A stretch of DNA of 64,000 nucleotides from NCBI RefSeq assembly GCF_022844465.1, contig NZ_JALHLP010000006.1:1-64000 (forward strand), written 5' to 3'. Origin of the DNA: Bradyrhizobium sp. Its GTDB lineage: Bacteria; Pseudomonadota; Alphaproteobacteria; Rhizobiales; Xanthobacteraceae. This document shows positions 38,497 through 47,969 of the stretch, piece after piece. The first letter of the stretch is position 1. Each line of letters opens with the position of its first letter. The translations under genes and the position numbers were made by a program. The notes below the pieces were generated by a model. It saw only the letters and a list, made by a program, of their open reading frames with translations, was not told the DNA's origin and ran no database searches.

Positions 38497-38597
38497 GATG
38501 GAATCCCCAATACGCGGCGCACCATACAAAGATTGCCGCGCTCTGGCGAGTGCTGATGGCCGCGGGATAACCATGAAATTGCAGCGAAAATTATCTC

Positions 38598-39995
38598 TCA
38601 GGGTCTTTTTCGCGCTTTTTCCAGCCGTCTGGCCCAGGCCTTTGCCTGCGCCAGCACGTTCTTTGGCGCGGTGCCGCCATAGCTGGTCCGGCTCCTGACC
38701 GAAGCCTCCACCGAAAGCCCGCGCAAGGCGTCGGCGGTAATCTTGGGCTCGACCTCCTGCATCGCCTGCAGCGGCAGCTCATGCAGCGCCACGCCCTGTT
38801 TCGACGCCAAAGCGACGATGCGGCCGGTGACGTGATGGGCGTCGCGGAACGGCATTTTCAGCGTCCGCACCAGCCAGTCGGCCAGATCGGTGGCGGTGGC
38901 GTAGCCCTCGCCGGCCGCCTGCTTCATCCGCGCCTCGTCGGGCACGAGGTCCAGCACCATGCCGGTCATGGCGCGAATCGCCAGCGACAGCGCACCGAAC
39001 GCCTCCATTGCGCCCTGCTTGTCCTCCTGCATGTCCTTTTGATAGGCGAGCGGCAGCCCCTTCATCACGATCAGCAGCGCGGTGAGCGCGCCGATCACCC
39101 GCCCGGTCTTGGCGCGCACCAGTTCGGCGGCGTCCGGATTGCGCTTCTGCGGCATGATCGAGGAGCCGGTGGTGAACTTGTCGGAGAGCCGCACCAGGCC
39201 CACCAGCGGCGAGGTCCAGAGCACGAGCTCCTCGGCGAAGCGCGACAAATGCACGGACGCGATCGACGCCGCCGACAGCGCCTCCAGCACGAAGTCGCGG
39301 TCCGAGACCGCGTCGAGCGAATTGGCCATCGGCCGGTCGAAGCCGAGCGCCTTGGCGGTCGCCGCCCGGTCGATCGGAAACGAGGTTCCCGCCAGCGCCG
39401 CAGCGCCCAGCGGCGATTCGTTCAGCCGCCGGCGGGCATCGGCAAAGCGGCCGCGGTCGCGCGCGGCCATTTCGACATAGGCGAGCAGATGATGCCCGAG
39501 CGTCACCGGCTGGGCGGTCTGCAGATGGGTGAAGCCCGGCATCACGGTCGCGGCATGTTCCAGCGCCCGCGTCACCAGCGCCTGCTGGAACGCTGATAGC
39601 GCCGCGTCGATCTCGTCGATCTCGTCGCGCACATAAAGCCGGAAATCGGTCGCCACCTGGTCGTTGCGGGAACGGGCGGTGTGGAGGCGCCCAGCGGCCG
39701 GCCCGATCAATTCGGACAGCCTGCTCTCGACGTTCATATGGATGTCTTCGAGCGCGCGCTTGAAATCGAACGCGCCGTTGTCGATCTCTGACAAAATCGT
39801 GTCTAGACCCTTGCCGATATTTTTCGCATCACTCGCGGTGATGATGCCTTGCGCCGACAGCATCGCGGCGTGGGCCTTGGACGCGGCGATGTCCTGGGCG
39901 TAGAGGTGGCGGTCAACGTCGATCGAGACGTTGATTTCCTCCATGATCGCGTCGGGCCGCCCGGTGAAACGACCGCCCCACATCTTGTTGCTCAT
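38598..39995 (-). CDS. argH: Argininosuccinate lyase
   Basis: A 465-residue enzyme of the fumarase/aspartase superfamily; it splits argininosuccinate to arginine and fumarate. [15 protein letters not shown] opens the protein, followed by [10 protein letters not shown], the [12 protein letters not shown] loop, and the family signature [12 protein letters not shown] near 285. Ribosome site GAGAAG before ATG 39995. Upstream frame extension into the tlpA spacer is not supported. Divergent from tlpA across 107 bases. Confidence 0.98.
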   Translation of the reverse strand: MSNKMWGGRFTGRPDAIMEEINVSIDVDRHLYAQDIAASKAHAAMLSAQGIITASDAKNIGKGLDTILSEIDNGAFDFKRALEDIHMNVESRLSELIGPAAGRLHTARSRNDQVATDFRLYVRDEIDEIDAALSAFQQALVTRALEHAATVMPGFTHLQTAQPVTLGHHLLAYVEMAARDRGRFADARRRLNESPLGAAALAGTSFPIDRAATAKALGFDRPMANSLDAVSDRDFVLEALSAASIASVHLSRFAEELVLWTSPLVGLVRLSDKFTTGSSIMPQKRNPDAAELVRAKTGRVIGALTALLIVMKGLPLAYQKDMQEDKQGAMEAFGALSLAIRAMTGMVLDLVPDEARMKQAAGEGYATATDLADWLVRTLKMPFRDAHHVTGRIVALASKQGVALHELPLQAMQEVEPKITADALRGLSVEASVRSRTSYGGTAPKNVLAQAKAWARRLEKARKRP

Positions 39996-40102
39996 GACTT
40001 CTCGCGCCCTGCCATTTAACGTCGGATCCAGCGAAACGCCGGGCCCTTCGCGACCGAACCCCGACCGTAACATGCGCCCTGCATAGCCGTATCCGATACA
40101 GG

Positions 40103-40777
40103 ATGACAAACGATATGCCCGACACGCCCCCGCCCCTCCCGGCCGCCAACCGCCGGATCCCGATCGCCATTGGCGCGGCGGCGGCCCTGGCGCTGGCCGG
40201 ATTTGCCGCCTTCTACGGCTTCGGCGGCTTCAAGCGCGGGCCGGGCGGCGATTCCGCCTGCAGCGGGGCAGTCGAACTGGCCCGCAAGCTCGCGCCGCTG
40301 GCCCATGGCGAGGTGGCCGCGCTGACCATGGCGACAAGCCCGATGCGGCTCCCGGACCTTGCCTTTGAAGACGCCGAGGGCAAGCCCAGAAAGCTCTCGG
40401 ACTGGCGCGGAAAGACCGTGCTGGTGAACCTGTGGGCCACCTGGTGCGTGCCCTGTCGCAAGGAAATGCCGGCGCTCGACAGCCTGCAGGCGCAGCTCGG
40501 CGGCAAGGCGTTCGAGGTGGTCGCGATCAATATCGACACCCGCGATCCCGACAAGCCGCGAACCTTCCTGAAAGAGGCCAATCTGACCCGGCTCGCATAT
40601 TTCGCCGATTCAAAAGCCAAGGTTTTTCAGGATCTTAAGAGCGTTGGCAAGGCGCTGGGGATGCCGACCTCGGTGCTGGTGGACGGCCAGGGCTGCGAGA
40701 TCGCCAACCTCGCCGGCCCCGCCGAATGGGCCAGCGACGACGCCATCAAGCTGATCAAGGCAGCGGTGCAGCCCTAG
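40103..40777 (+). CDS. tlpA: Thiol:disulfide interchange protein TlpA
   Basis: A 224-residue membrane-anchored periplasmic thioredoxin. One N-terminal membrane segment (about 19-41), then [13 protein letters not shown] with the redox pair Cys115/Cys118, and the cis-Pro loop GMPTSVLV. The text tracks Bradyrhizobium TlpA closely, which reduces CoxB/ScoI for cytochrome aa3 CuA assembly. Start ATG 40103; ATG 40115 is possible. The gene is divergent from argH and followed by a short repeat. Confidence 0.96.
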   Translation: MTNDMPDTPPPLPAANRRIPIAIGAAAALALAGFAAFYGFGGFKRGPGGDSACSGAVELARKLAPLAHGEVAALTMATSPMRLPDLAFEDAEGKPRKLSDWRGKTVLVNLWATWCVPCRKEMPALDSLQAQLGGKAFEVVAINIDTRDPDKPRTFLKEANLTRLAYFADSKAKVFQDLKSVGKALGMPTSVLVDGQGCEIANLAGPAEWASDDAIKLIKAAVQP

Positions 40778-40786
40778 TCTAGGAAT

Positions 40787-40837
40787 CGTCATTCCGGGGC
40801 GCGCGTCTTCGCGCGAACCCGGAATCCTGAAATGACG
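40787..40837 (+). repeat. Palindromic repeat, family B, copy 2 (short form)
   Basis: CGTCATTCCGGGG, a GCGCGCGTCTTCGCGCG hairpin, ACCCGGAATC, then AAATGACG. It keeps only the first hairpin of the long copies at 8648 and 50594, as if the internal part had been removed while the ends were kept. Lies directly after tlpA. Confidence 0.8.
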
Positions 40838-40848
40838 GGAGAATAGAC

Positions 40849-41046
40849 CTACGCCGCGATATCGAGATTGCCGCCAACCCCGGGCGCGAGATTGGCCGAT
40901 GACGGCGCGGCCGGGCCGCCGAGCAGGGTCTGGACCGCGAACTTCTCCGCGTCCGCATTGGATTTCAGGATCGTCGCCGCGACTTGCTGCTGCACGCCGC
41001 CCGCCTTCATGGCGAGCAGGCTCGATACCATAGCCATCATGTCCAT
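40849..41046 (-). CDS. YjfB family putative motility protein
   Basis: A 65-residue protein: MDMMAMVSSLLAMKAGGVQQQVAATILKSNADAEKFAVQTLL, then a Pro/Ser tail. The pattern of Q-rich amphipathic helix followed by KxxxDAxxxAVQTLL is that of the YjfB family, which is associated with motility genes. No flagellar gene is nearby. Single gene; function unproven. Confidence 0.78.
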   Translation of the reverse strand: MDMMAMVSSLLAMKAGGVQQQVAATILKSNADAEKFAVQTLLGGPAAPSSANLAPGVGGNLDIAA

Positions 41047-41152
41047 TCGCTCGACTCCTAACGCGCGGAGCCTACCCGGCGATGGTTAACGAATGCTGGA
41101 GATCGTGAATTCGCCATCGATTTGAGAATTGGTGTCGCATGCACAGCGCGTC

Positions 41153-41195
41153 GTACCCACCGTCTACTCGTTTCGATTCAGGAAATGGTGGGTAC
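41153..41195. repeat. Inverted repeat GTACCCACC / GGTGGGTAC
   Basis: Two perfect 9-base arms (41153-41161 and 41187-41195) with a 25-base loop, 41 bases below the hbd stop. There is no T-run. It may be an end signal for the etf/hbd transcript or a trace of a mobile element. Confidence 0.5.
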
Positions 41196-41235
41196 GCTTG
41201 CTCAGTACCCCCAACAGATGACGCCAACGCCGCGC

Positions 41236-42117
41236 CTAACGCGTCGGGACCGGCTTGTCGCCGCGGTAATCGTAGAAGCCGCGCTGGGTCTTGCGGCCGA
41301 GCCAGCCGGCCTCGACATACTTCACCAGCAGCGGGCACGGGCGGTACTTGGAATCGGCCAATCCCTCGTGCAGCACCTGCATGATCGACAGGCAGGTGTC
41401 GAGACCGATGAAATCGGCCAGTTCCAGCGGTCCCATCGGATGGTGGGCGCCGAGCTTCATCGCCGCGTCGATCGCCTCGACATTGCCGACGCCCTCGTAG
41501 AGCGTGTAGATCGCCTCGTTGATCATCGGCAGCAGGATGCGGTTGACGATGAAGGCCGGGAAATCCTCCGAGACTGCGATGTGCTTGCCGAGCCGGGTGA
41601 CGAACTCCTTGGCGGTATCGAAGGTGACATCATCGGTGGCGATGCCGCGGATCAGTTCGACCAGCTCCATCAGCGGCACCGGATTCATGAAGTGAATGCC
41701 GATGAAGCGCTCGGGCCGGTCAGTCGAGGCGGCAAGCCGCGTGATCGAGATCGACGAGGTGTTGGAGGCGATGATCGCTTCCGGCTTCAGCACCGTGCAG
41801 AGATCGTGAAAGATCTTGCGCTTGACCTCTTCCTTTTCGACCGCGGTCTCGATCACGAGATCGCAATCCGACAATCCGTCGAGCGCCACGGTGGAGGAGA
41901 TCCGGTCGAGCGCCTGCTTGCGCGCACCCTCGGTGATCGCCTTCTTGGCGACCTGGCGCGACAGATTGCCGTTGATGGTCGCCATCGCCGATTTCAGCCG
42001 GTCGTCCGATACATCGTTGAGCACCACGTCGAGGCCGGCCAGCGCCGCCACATGCGCGATGCCGTTGCCCATCTGGCCCGAGCCGATCACGCCGACCTTC
42101 TTGATTGTCACCGCCAT
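41236..42117 (-). CDS. 3-hydroxybutyryl-CoA dehydrogenase
   Basis: A 293-residue NAD-dependent dehydrogenase: Rossmann motif VGVIGSGQMGNGIAHV, the catalytic IASNTSSISITRLA, HFMNPVPLMELVE with the active-site His and Asn, and the C-terminal domain with GPLELADFIGLD. It interconverts 3-hydroxybutyryl-CoA and acetoacetyl-CoA in fatty-acid or PHB-type metabolism. Start ATG 42117 (MAVTIKK) chosen over MNVDDK at 42135. It lies 41 bases below etfA, so the acyl-CoA dehydrogenase electron acceptor and this enzyme form one operon. Confidence 0.95.
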   Translation of the reverse strand: MAVTIKKVGVIGSGQMGNGIAHVAALAGLDVVLNDVSDDRLKSAMATINGNLSRQVAKKAITEGARKQALDRISSTVALDGLSDCDLVIETAVEKEEVKRKIFHDLCTVLKPEAIIASNTSSISITRLAASTDRPERFIGIHFMNPVPLMELVELIRGIATDDVTFDTAKEFVTRLGKHIAVSEDFPAFIVNRILLPMINEAIYTLYEGVGNVEAIDAAMKLGAHHPMGPLELADFIGLDTCLSIMQVLHEGLADSKYRPCPLLVKYVEAGWLGRKTQRGFYDYRGDKPVPTR

Positions 42118-42158
42118 CTTGTCATCCACGTTCACGTTCCGGCCGTTGTCCGCCGTGA

Positions 42159-43103
42159 CTACTTGCCGAGTTTGCCGAGCGCTTCGGTCAGTTCAGGAAC
42201 CGCCTGATAGAGGTCCGCCACAAGGCCGTAATCGGCAACCTGGAAGATCGGCGCGTCTTCATCCTTGTTGATCGCAACGATCACCTTGGAATCCTTCATG
42301 CCGGCGAGATGCTGGATAGCACCCGAGATTCCGATCGCGACATAGAGTTCGGGCGCGACCACCTTGCCGGTCTGGCCGACCTGCCAGTCGTTCGGCGCAT
42401 AGCCGGCGTCGACCGCGGCGCGCGAGGCGCCGACGCCGGCGCCCAGCCGGTCGGCCAACGGCTCGATATACTTGGCGAAATTCTCGCGGCTCTGCATCGC
42501 GCGGCCGCCGGAGACGATGATTTTGGCCGACGTCAGTTCGGGACGATCGCTCTTGGCGACTTCCTCGCCGACGAAGCTGGAGAGGCCGGGGTCGGCGGCT
42601 GCGGCCGCGTTCTCGACCGGAGCGCTGCCGCCGTCACCGGCCGCGGCGAAGGTCGAGGTCCGCACCGTGATCACCTTCTTGGCGTCCCTGGACTTCACCG
42701 TCTGGATGGCGTTGCCGGCATAGATCGGCCGTTCGAAGGTGTCCGGCGAAATCACCTTGATGATCTCCGACACCTGCATCACGTCAAGCAGGGCGGCGAC
42801 GCGCGGCATCACGTTCTTGAAGCGCGAGGTCGCCGGCGCGACGAACGCGTCATAGGACGGCGCCAGCGCAACGATCAGCGCGGCCAGCGGTTCGGCGAGG
42901 TCGTGGGCGTAGGCGGCGTTGTCGACCAGCAGCACCTTCTTGACGCCGGCAAGCCGGGCTGCGGCATCAGCCGCCGCCTTGGCGTTTTCACCGGCGACCA
43001 GCACATGCACGTCGGCGCCGAGTGCGGCGGCCGCCGTCAGCGCCTTGTTGGTGACGTCCTTGATCGAGACGTTGTCGTGTTCGGCGATCAGCAGCGTCGT
43101 CAT
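42159..43103 (-). CDS. etfA: Electron transfer flavoprotein, alpha subunit
   Basis: A 314-residue FAD-binding subunit. The C-terminal FAD domain shows [39 protein letters not shown] and [21 protein letters not shown]. It moves electrons from acyl-CoA and other dehydrogenases to ETF-quinone oxidoreductase. It overlaps etfB by one base (TGA/ATG), so the subunits are made in step. hbd follows. Confidence 0.98.
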   Translation of the reverse strand: MTTLLIAEHDNVSIKDVTNKALTAAAALGADVHVLVAGENAKAAADAAARLAGVKKVLLVDNAAYAHDLAEPLAALIVALAPSYDAFVAPATSRFKNVMPRVAALLDVMQVSEIIKVISPDTFERPIYAGNAIQTVKSRDAKKVITVRTSTFAAAGDGGSAPVENAAAAADPGLSSFVGEEVAKSDRPELTSAKIIVSGGRAMQSRENFAKYIEPLADRLGAGVGASRAAVDAGYAPNDWQVGQTGKVVAPELYVAIGISGAIQHLAGMKDSKVIVAINKDEDAPIFQVADYGLVADLYQAVPELTEALGKLGK

Positions 43104-43852
43104 CAGAGAACCCCGGCTTCGGTCTTGAGTTTGGATACCAGTTCGGCGACGTCCTTGACCTTGACGCCACCCTTGCGGCCGGGCGGTTCCGTCGTCTTCA
43201 GCACTTCGAGATGCGGCGTGAGATCGACGCCGTAGTCCGCCGCGCTCTTGTCGTCGATCGGCTTCTTCTTCGCCTTCATGATGTTGGGCAGCGAGGCGTA
43301 ACGCGGCTCGTTCAGCCGCAGGTCGGTGGTGACGATCGCCGGTCCCTTCAGCTTCACGGTCTGCAGGCCGCCATCGACCTCGCGCGTGATCTTGAAATCG
43401 GCGCCGTCGACCTCGACCTTGGAGGCGAAGGTCGCCTGCGACCAGCCGAGTAAGGCCGCCAGCATCTGGCCGGTCTGGTTCGAATCGTCGTCGATCGCCT
43501 GCTTGCCCAGAATGACGAGGCCAGGCTTCTCCTGATCCACCACGGCCTTGAGAATCTTGGCGACCGCCAGCGGCTCGACATGGCCTTCGGCCTTGACCAG
43601 GATGCCGCGATCGGCGCCCATCGCCAGACCGGTCCGGATCGTCTCCGAGGCCTGCGCCGGGCCAATCGACACCACCACCACCTCGGTCGCCTTGCCGGCT
43701 TCCTTGAGCCGCAGCGCTTCCTCGACGGCGATTTCGTCGAACGGATTCATCGACATCTTGACGTTGGCGAGTTCCACGCCCGTCCCGTCGCTCTTGACGC
43801 GAACCTTGACGTTGTAGTCGACCACCCGCTTGACCGGCACAAGAACCTTCAT
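43103..43852 (-). CDS. etfB: Electron transfer flavoprotein, beta subunit
   Basis: A 249-residue AMP-binding subunit of [23 protein letters not shown] at the start, then [20 protein letters not shown], the family signature [23 protein letters not shown], and a C-terminal recognition arm. Partner of EtfA, encoded directly downstream. First gene of the etfB-etfA-hbd operon. Confidence 0.98.
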   Translation of the reverse strand: MKVLVPVKRVVDYNVKVRVKSDGTGVELANVKMSMNPFDEIAVEEALRLKEAGKATEVVVVSIGPAQASETIRTGLAMGADRGILVKAEGHVEPLAVAKILKAVVDQEKPGLVILGKQAIDDDSNQTGQMLAALLGWSQATFASKVEVDGADFKITREVDGGLQTVKLKGPAIVTTDLRLNEPRYASLPNIMKAKKKPIDDKSAADYGVDLTPHLEVLKTTEPPGRKGGVKVKDVAELVSKLKTEAGVL

Positions 43853-43963
43853 CGATCCACTTTCACTTCAATTCCGGGTTAATTGGCTTGGGCGCGGAAC
43901 CTAAAGGTCCCGCCATCGGCGGTCAACGCGCCAGGGCCAAAAATCGGCCCATGGAGAGACAGC

Positions 43964-44536
43964 CTAGCGATTCTGGCCCGGCACCCAAAGCACATCGCCG
44001 GCCCCGTTGTCGTTTACCGCGCGGCTGGCGACGAACAGGAGATCGGACAGGCGGTTCATATAGTGAATGGCCGCCGCATTGACAGGTTCGTCGGGGCGGG
44101 CGGCGAGTTCCACCATGATCCGCTCCGCCCGGCGGCATATGGTGCGGGCCAGGTGCAGGTAGGCCGCGGCGGGGGTGCCGCCCGGAAGCACGAACGAGGT
44201 CAACGGCGAAAGCTGCTCGTTCAAACCATCGATGTCGCGTTCGAGCCGCTCGACCTGGCTCGACAGCATCCGCAGCCGCTCCGCCTTGCCGTCGCGCTGG
44301 GGCATCGCCAGGTCGGCGCCGAGATCGAACAGGTCGTTCTGGATCCGGCCCAGCATCGCATCGAGTTCGCGCGCCGCGCCGAGGTGCAGCCGCACCACGC
44401 CGATAGCGGCGTTGGTTTCATCCACGGTGCCATAGGCGGCGATCCGCAGATCGTACTTCGGACGGCGCTCGCCGCTGCCGAGCGCGGTGGTGCCGTCGTC
44501 GCCGGTCCTGGTGTAGATGCGGTTGAGCACGACCAT
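43964..44536 (-). CDS. Cob(I)yrinic acid a,c-diamide adenosyltransferase, PduO type
   Basis: A 190-residue enzyme: N-terminal ATP site MVVLNRIYTRTGDDGTTALGSG, then DETNAAIGVVRL, ARTICRRAERIMV and YMNRLSDLLFVASR. It attaches the adenosyl group to cobalamin. Start ATG 44536 with AAGGAA upstream; the longer frame has no support. It lies 23 bases below the HIG1 protein gene. Upstream 43853-43963 holds the spacer to etfB. Confidence 0.94.
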   Translation of the reverse strand: MVVLNRIYTRTGDDGTTALGSGERRPKYDLRIAAYGTVDETNAAIGVVRLHLGAARELDAMLGRIQNDLFDLGADLAMPQRDGKAERLRMLSSQVERLERDIDGLNEQLSPLTSFVLPGGTPAAAYLHLARTICRRAERIMVELAARPDEPVNAAAIHYMNRLSDLLFVASRAVNDNGAGDVLWVPGQNR

Positions 44537-44559
44537 TCGCGATTCCTTCTTTCCGGACT

Positions 44560-44754
44560 TTACTTGCCGATCGCCCAGACGGCGACCATGGCGATGACGA
44601 CGGCGACAAACTGCAGCAAGACCCGCAGCCGCATCAGATTCTGCGAACGACTGGGCGAGCCGCCACGCATCATGTTGACGAGGCCGAGCAGCAGGACCAG
44701 CGCCACGGCCGCGACCGCGATGGGCAGAACGATCGTACTGAGGAAGGATGCCAT
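44560..44754 (-). CDS. HIG1-domain twin transmembrane small protein
   Basis: A 64-residue protein with two helices: FLSTIVLPIAVAAVALVLLLGLVNMM and LMRLRVLLQFVAVVIAMVAVWAI, joined by RGGSPSRSQNLMRLRV. This is the HIG_1_N pattern found in alphaproteobacteria, related to mitochondrial respiratory-complex factors. Start ATG 44754. It lies just before the cobalamin adenosyltransferase gene. The precise role is unknown. Confidence 0.88.
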   Translation of the reverse strand: MASFLSTIVLPIAVAAVALVLLLGLVNMMRGGSPSRSQNLMRLRVLLQFVAVVIAMVAVWAIGK

Positions 44755-44876
44755 GGGTGCTACATAACACCGCAAAAGGTCAACTTCCACACGTTCACAA
44801 TGGCTCGCCGATCTGGCTTTTTGACCGATAATGTCCGAAGCTCAAGGGGTTTCGGATCGAACCGCCGTTCGCGAGC

Positions 44877-45782
44877 TTGAGGTGGTATGTGAAGCAGCTT
44901 CGCTACGTCTACCACGTCGCAATGGACGCGTTTTATACGTTTCTCGCCGATGACGGCTGGGCGATCGCCAGCCACATCGCGCTGTCGACCTTGATGGCGC
45001 TGTTTCCGTTCCTGATCGTGCTGACCTCGCTGGCCGGTTTTGCCGGCTCCAAGGAACTCGCCGACCAGGCCGCCGAGTTGCTGCTGCAGGTCTGGCCCAA
45101 ACAGGTGGCGGATGCGCTGTCGGGGGAGATCCACGACGTGCTGACCACGACCCGCAGCGACGTGCTGACCATCGGCGCGGTGCTGGCGGTCTATTTCGCG
45201 TCGAACGGCGTCGAAGCCCTGCGCGTCGCGCTCAACCGCGCCTATTCTGTGATCGAAGTGCGAAGCTGGTACTGGCTGCGGCTGGAGTCGATCGGCTATA
45301 CGCTGGTCGCCGCCTTCACCGCGCTGGCGATGGCGTTCCTGATCGTGCTCGGCCCGCTCCTGCTCGAATCGGCGCGGCGTCACATTCCGTTCTTCGTCGA
45401 AACCAACGAGAGCGTCCTCAACGTCGCCCGTTACGGCATCACCGTCGCGGCGCTGATCGTCGCGCTCATCATCCTGCACACCTGGCTGCCGGCCGGCCGT
45501 CGCAGCTTTCTGCAGATTCTGCCCGGCATCATCTTCACCATGGTCGCGTCGATGCTCTCGGGCGTCGTATTCGGCCAGTATCTGGCGCGGTTCGCCAACA
45601 ATTACGTCACGATGTACGCCGGGCTCGCATCGGTGATCATCGCGCTGGTGTTTCTGTATTTCATCGCCGCGATCTTCGTCTATGGCGGCGAACTGAACGC
45701 GGCGATCATCAAGTCGCGGCTACCCTCCGGCGTGTCGCTTCAAGCAGCGCAGTCGCTAGCGCACGCGGAGACACAGGTTTGA
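44877..45782 (+). CDS. YihY/BrkB family membrane protein
   Basis: A 301-residue protein with six predicted helices: ASHIALSTLMALFPFLIVLTSLAGF, VLTIGAVLAVYFASNGVEALRVALNRAY, the LVAAFTALAMAFLIVLGPLLL segment and two C-terminal helices with YAGLASVIIALVFLYFIAAIFVYGGELNAAI. This is the YihY/virulence factor BrkB family. TTG start 44877 or GTG 44889. Its 3' end overlaps the convergent kinase gene by 74 bases. Confidence 0.9.
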   Translation: MRWYVKQLRYVYHVAMDAFYTFLADDGWAIASHIALSTLMALFPFLIVLTSLAGFAGSKELADQAAELLLQVWPKQVADALSGEIHDVLTTTRSDVLTIGAVLAVYFASNGVEALRVALNRAYSVIEVRSWYWLRLESIGYTLVAAFTALAMAFLIVLGPLLLESARRHIPFFVETNESVLNVARYGITVAALIVALIILHTWLPAGRRSFLQILPGIIFTMVASMLSGVVFGQYLARFANNYVTMYAGLASVIIALVFLYFIAAIFVYGGELNAAIIKSRLPSGVSLQAAQSLAHAETQV

Positions 45783-46962
45783 CCAGAAAGGCGTCGGCGC
45801 CGGCGTCGCGCGATGCCGCCTCGTCGTCGCCGCGCCCCGATACGCCGATGATCGCGATGCCGCCGAGCGGCGGAGCCAGCGCGCGAATGCGCCGGATGGC
45901 CTCGATGCCGTCGATCCCCGGCAGCACCATGTCCATCAGCACCGCGTCGAACGCGCCTTGGGCGATCCGCTGCGGCGCGGCCTCGCCCTGGCCGATGAAC
46001 TCGGTCTGGTGGCCGAGTTCGGTCAGGATCGCATTGAGCACCACCCGCCCGAACGGATTGTCTTCGACGCTCAGCAGTCGCAGCGATTGCTGCGAGACCG
46101 ACGGCGCATCGTCCACCGTGCGTGACGAAACGGTCAGCGTGTCTTCTGCGGAGGCCATCACGGCCTTGAGCGTAAAGGTGGTGCCGCCGCCCTTGCGCTG
46201 GGTCACGAGGATGTCGCCGCCCATCGCGCGCGCGAGCTGTTTGACCGAGGCCAATCCGAGCCCGGCGCCGCCGAAGCGTGAAGCGATGGAGACATTGGCC
46301 TGAGAGAAGCGACGGAACAGGCGCTTGACCTCATTGAGCGTGAGGCCGATGCCGCTGTCGGAGACCGCGAATGCCACGGCGATCTTGCCCTTGGTGCTGC
46401 GCAGCGGCGTGACCAGCAGTGCCACGCTGCCCTGGTCGGTAAATTTGACCGCATTGTCGATCAGGTTCTCCAGCGCGGCGCGAAGCCGGACCGGGTCGCC
46501 GATCGCAAATGCCGGAAGTCGTCCGGAAATATCGACCGACGCCTCCAGGCCCTTGGCCGCAGCGCGGCCGGTCAGCGAATCGCCGGCGTTACGCGCGAGT
46601 GTCCGCAGGTCGAAGAAGTCCTGCCGCACCTTTAGCCCGGGACCGCCGCTTCGGGCGGCGTCGACAAACAGGGTCGCAAGGCTCGCCAGATGCTCCGCGC
46701 CTGCCCTGATGGTGTCGACCCAACGCCGTTCCCGCTCATCGAGATCGGAGGTCGCCAGGAGGTTGCTGATCGCCAGGATGCCTGTCAGCGGCGTGCGAAC
46801 CTCGTGCGCAAAGGCGGCGAGCGCGGCCTCGACCATGCCGGGCGCGACGACTGAGGATTTGCGCCGGCCACGCGTCTGCGCAGCCGCGCCGGAGACGCGT
46901 TTTTTCGTGAGCCGCGTCTTGACCGGCCGTGTGACGCGCCTAGAGCGCTGCCTTGGCGACAT
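45709..46962 (-). CDS. Soluble hybrid histidine kinase with C-terminal receiver
   Basis: Begins MSPRQRS at 46962 with a highly basic N-terminus (about 40 residues). HisKA follows with phospho-His in FAHEVRTPLTG (H53), then HATPase_c with N-box LENLIDNAVKFTD, G1 DSGIGL and GGAGLGLASVKQLARAMGG. The C-terminal receiver has LLSVEDNPFG and phospho-Asp in VLMDMVLPGIDG, and Lys in FLVKPVS. No membrane segment or sensor domain is visible, so it probably gets its signal from a partner. No cognate regulator is adjacent. Its 3' end overlaps yihY by 74 bases. Confidence 0.93.
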   Translation of the reverse strand: MSPRQRSRRVTRPVKTRLTKKRVSGAAAQTRGRRKSSVVAPGMVEAALAAFAHEVRTPLTGILAISNLLATSDLDERERRWVDTIRAGAEHLASLATLFVDAARSGGPGLKVRQDFFDLRTLARNAGDSLTGRAAAKGLEASVDISGRLPAFAIGDPVRLRAALENLIDNAVKFTDQGSVALLVTPLRSTKGKIAVAFAVSDSGIGLTLNEVKRLFRRFSQANVSIASRFGGAGLGLASVKQLARAMGGDILVTQRKGGGTTFTLKAVMASAEDTLTVSSRTVDDAPSVSQQSLRLLSVEDNPFGRVVLNAILTELGHQTEFIGQGEAAPQRIAQGAFDAVLMDMVLPGIDGIEAIRRIRALAPPLGGIAIIGVSGRGDDEAASRDAGADAFLVKPVSPRALATALLEATRRRVAAT

Positions 46963-47047
46963 AATCCTCCTTACCCCGCGCGTCGCCAGCATGACACGCC
47001 GCGACGGCCGGAGTCACGGAGACGTTTGCGGCAACCCCCAGCGGAAA

Positions 47048-47932
47048 CTACGGGGGCCCTTCCGGCAAACCGACCAGGCGCCGGATGTCGGCTGGCGTGG
47101 CGCCCTGCCGGCGCAATTCGCGCAGGGCGGTGGCGTCGGTCGACTTGGAAAGCTTTTGGCCGGACGCGTCCGTCACGAGCGGATGGTGCCGATAAGCCGG
47201 TTGCGGCAATCCCAGCAGGTGCTGCAGCAGCCGGTGCACGCTGCTCGACCAGAACAGGTCCCGGCCCCGCACCACATCGGTGACGCCCTGCAAGGAGTCG
47301 TCGATTACCACCGCCAAATGATAGCTGGTCGGCGTCTCCTTGCGGGCCAGGATGACGTCGCCCCAGGCCTGCGGCCGCGCGGCAACGTTGCCGGTTTCGC
47401 CGCCGGGCCCCTCGCCGCGCTCGGTCCAGGCAAGGTCTTGCGCACCCTCGCAGGCCGCCGCCATGTCGAGCCGCAATGCGTAGGGCACGCCCTGCTCGAG
47501 CAGGCGCCTTCGCGCCGCCGGCGCGAGCGATTTAGCCATACCCGGATACAGCGGGGTCCCGTCGGGATCGCGCGGCCAGGGCGCTGCGCGCTCCCTTTCC
47601 GCGACGAGAGCGGCGATCTCGGCGCGGCTCTCGAAGGCCGGATAGATCAGGCCGCGCGCCGACAGCGCGTCGACGGCCTCAAGGTAGCGCGCAAAATGCT
47701 CCGATTGCCGCCGCACCGGCTTTTCCCAGCCGATCCCGAGCCAGGCCAGGTCTTCGTAGATGGCCGCCTCGAATTCCGGACGGCAACGCGTCGCGTCGAT
47801 ATCCTCGATCCGCAACAGCAACTTTCCGCCCACCCGCCGCGCCAGGTCGACATTCAGCAGCGCCGAATAGGCGTGGCCGAGATGCAAATAGCCGTTCGGG
47901 CTCGGCGCGAATCGGAAAACGGGTGGCGGCAT
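47048..47932 (-). CDS. gluQ: Glutamyl-Q tRNA(Asp) synthetase
   Basis: A 294-residue truncated relative of glutamyl-tRNA synthetase with the catalytic core but no anticodon domain: FRFAPSPNGYLHLGHAYSA (HLGH at 17-20) and KLSKS at 260-264. It adds glutamate to queuosine in tRNA(Asp). It retains the zinc-binding pattern only in part. Divergent from alkA across a short spacer. Confidence 0.95.
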   Translation of the reverse strand: MPPPVFRFAPSPNGYLHLGHAYSALLNVDLARRVGGKLLLRIEDIDATRCRPEFEAAIYEDLAWLGIGWEKPVRRQSEHFARYLEAVDALSARGLIYPAFESRAEIAALVAERERAAPWPRDPDGTPLYPGMAKSLAPAARRRLLEQGVPYALRLDMAAACEGAQDLAWTERGEGPGGETGNVAARPQAWGDVILARKETPTSYHLAVVIDDSLQGVTDVVRGRDLFWSSSVHRLLQHLLGLPQPAYRHHPLVTDASGQKLSKSTDATALRELRRQGATPADIRRLVGLPEGPP

Positions 47933-47969
47933 TGATCTCTTCCGCGGGACATGGTCGTTTTATGCCGCA

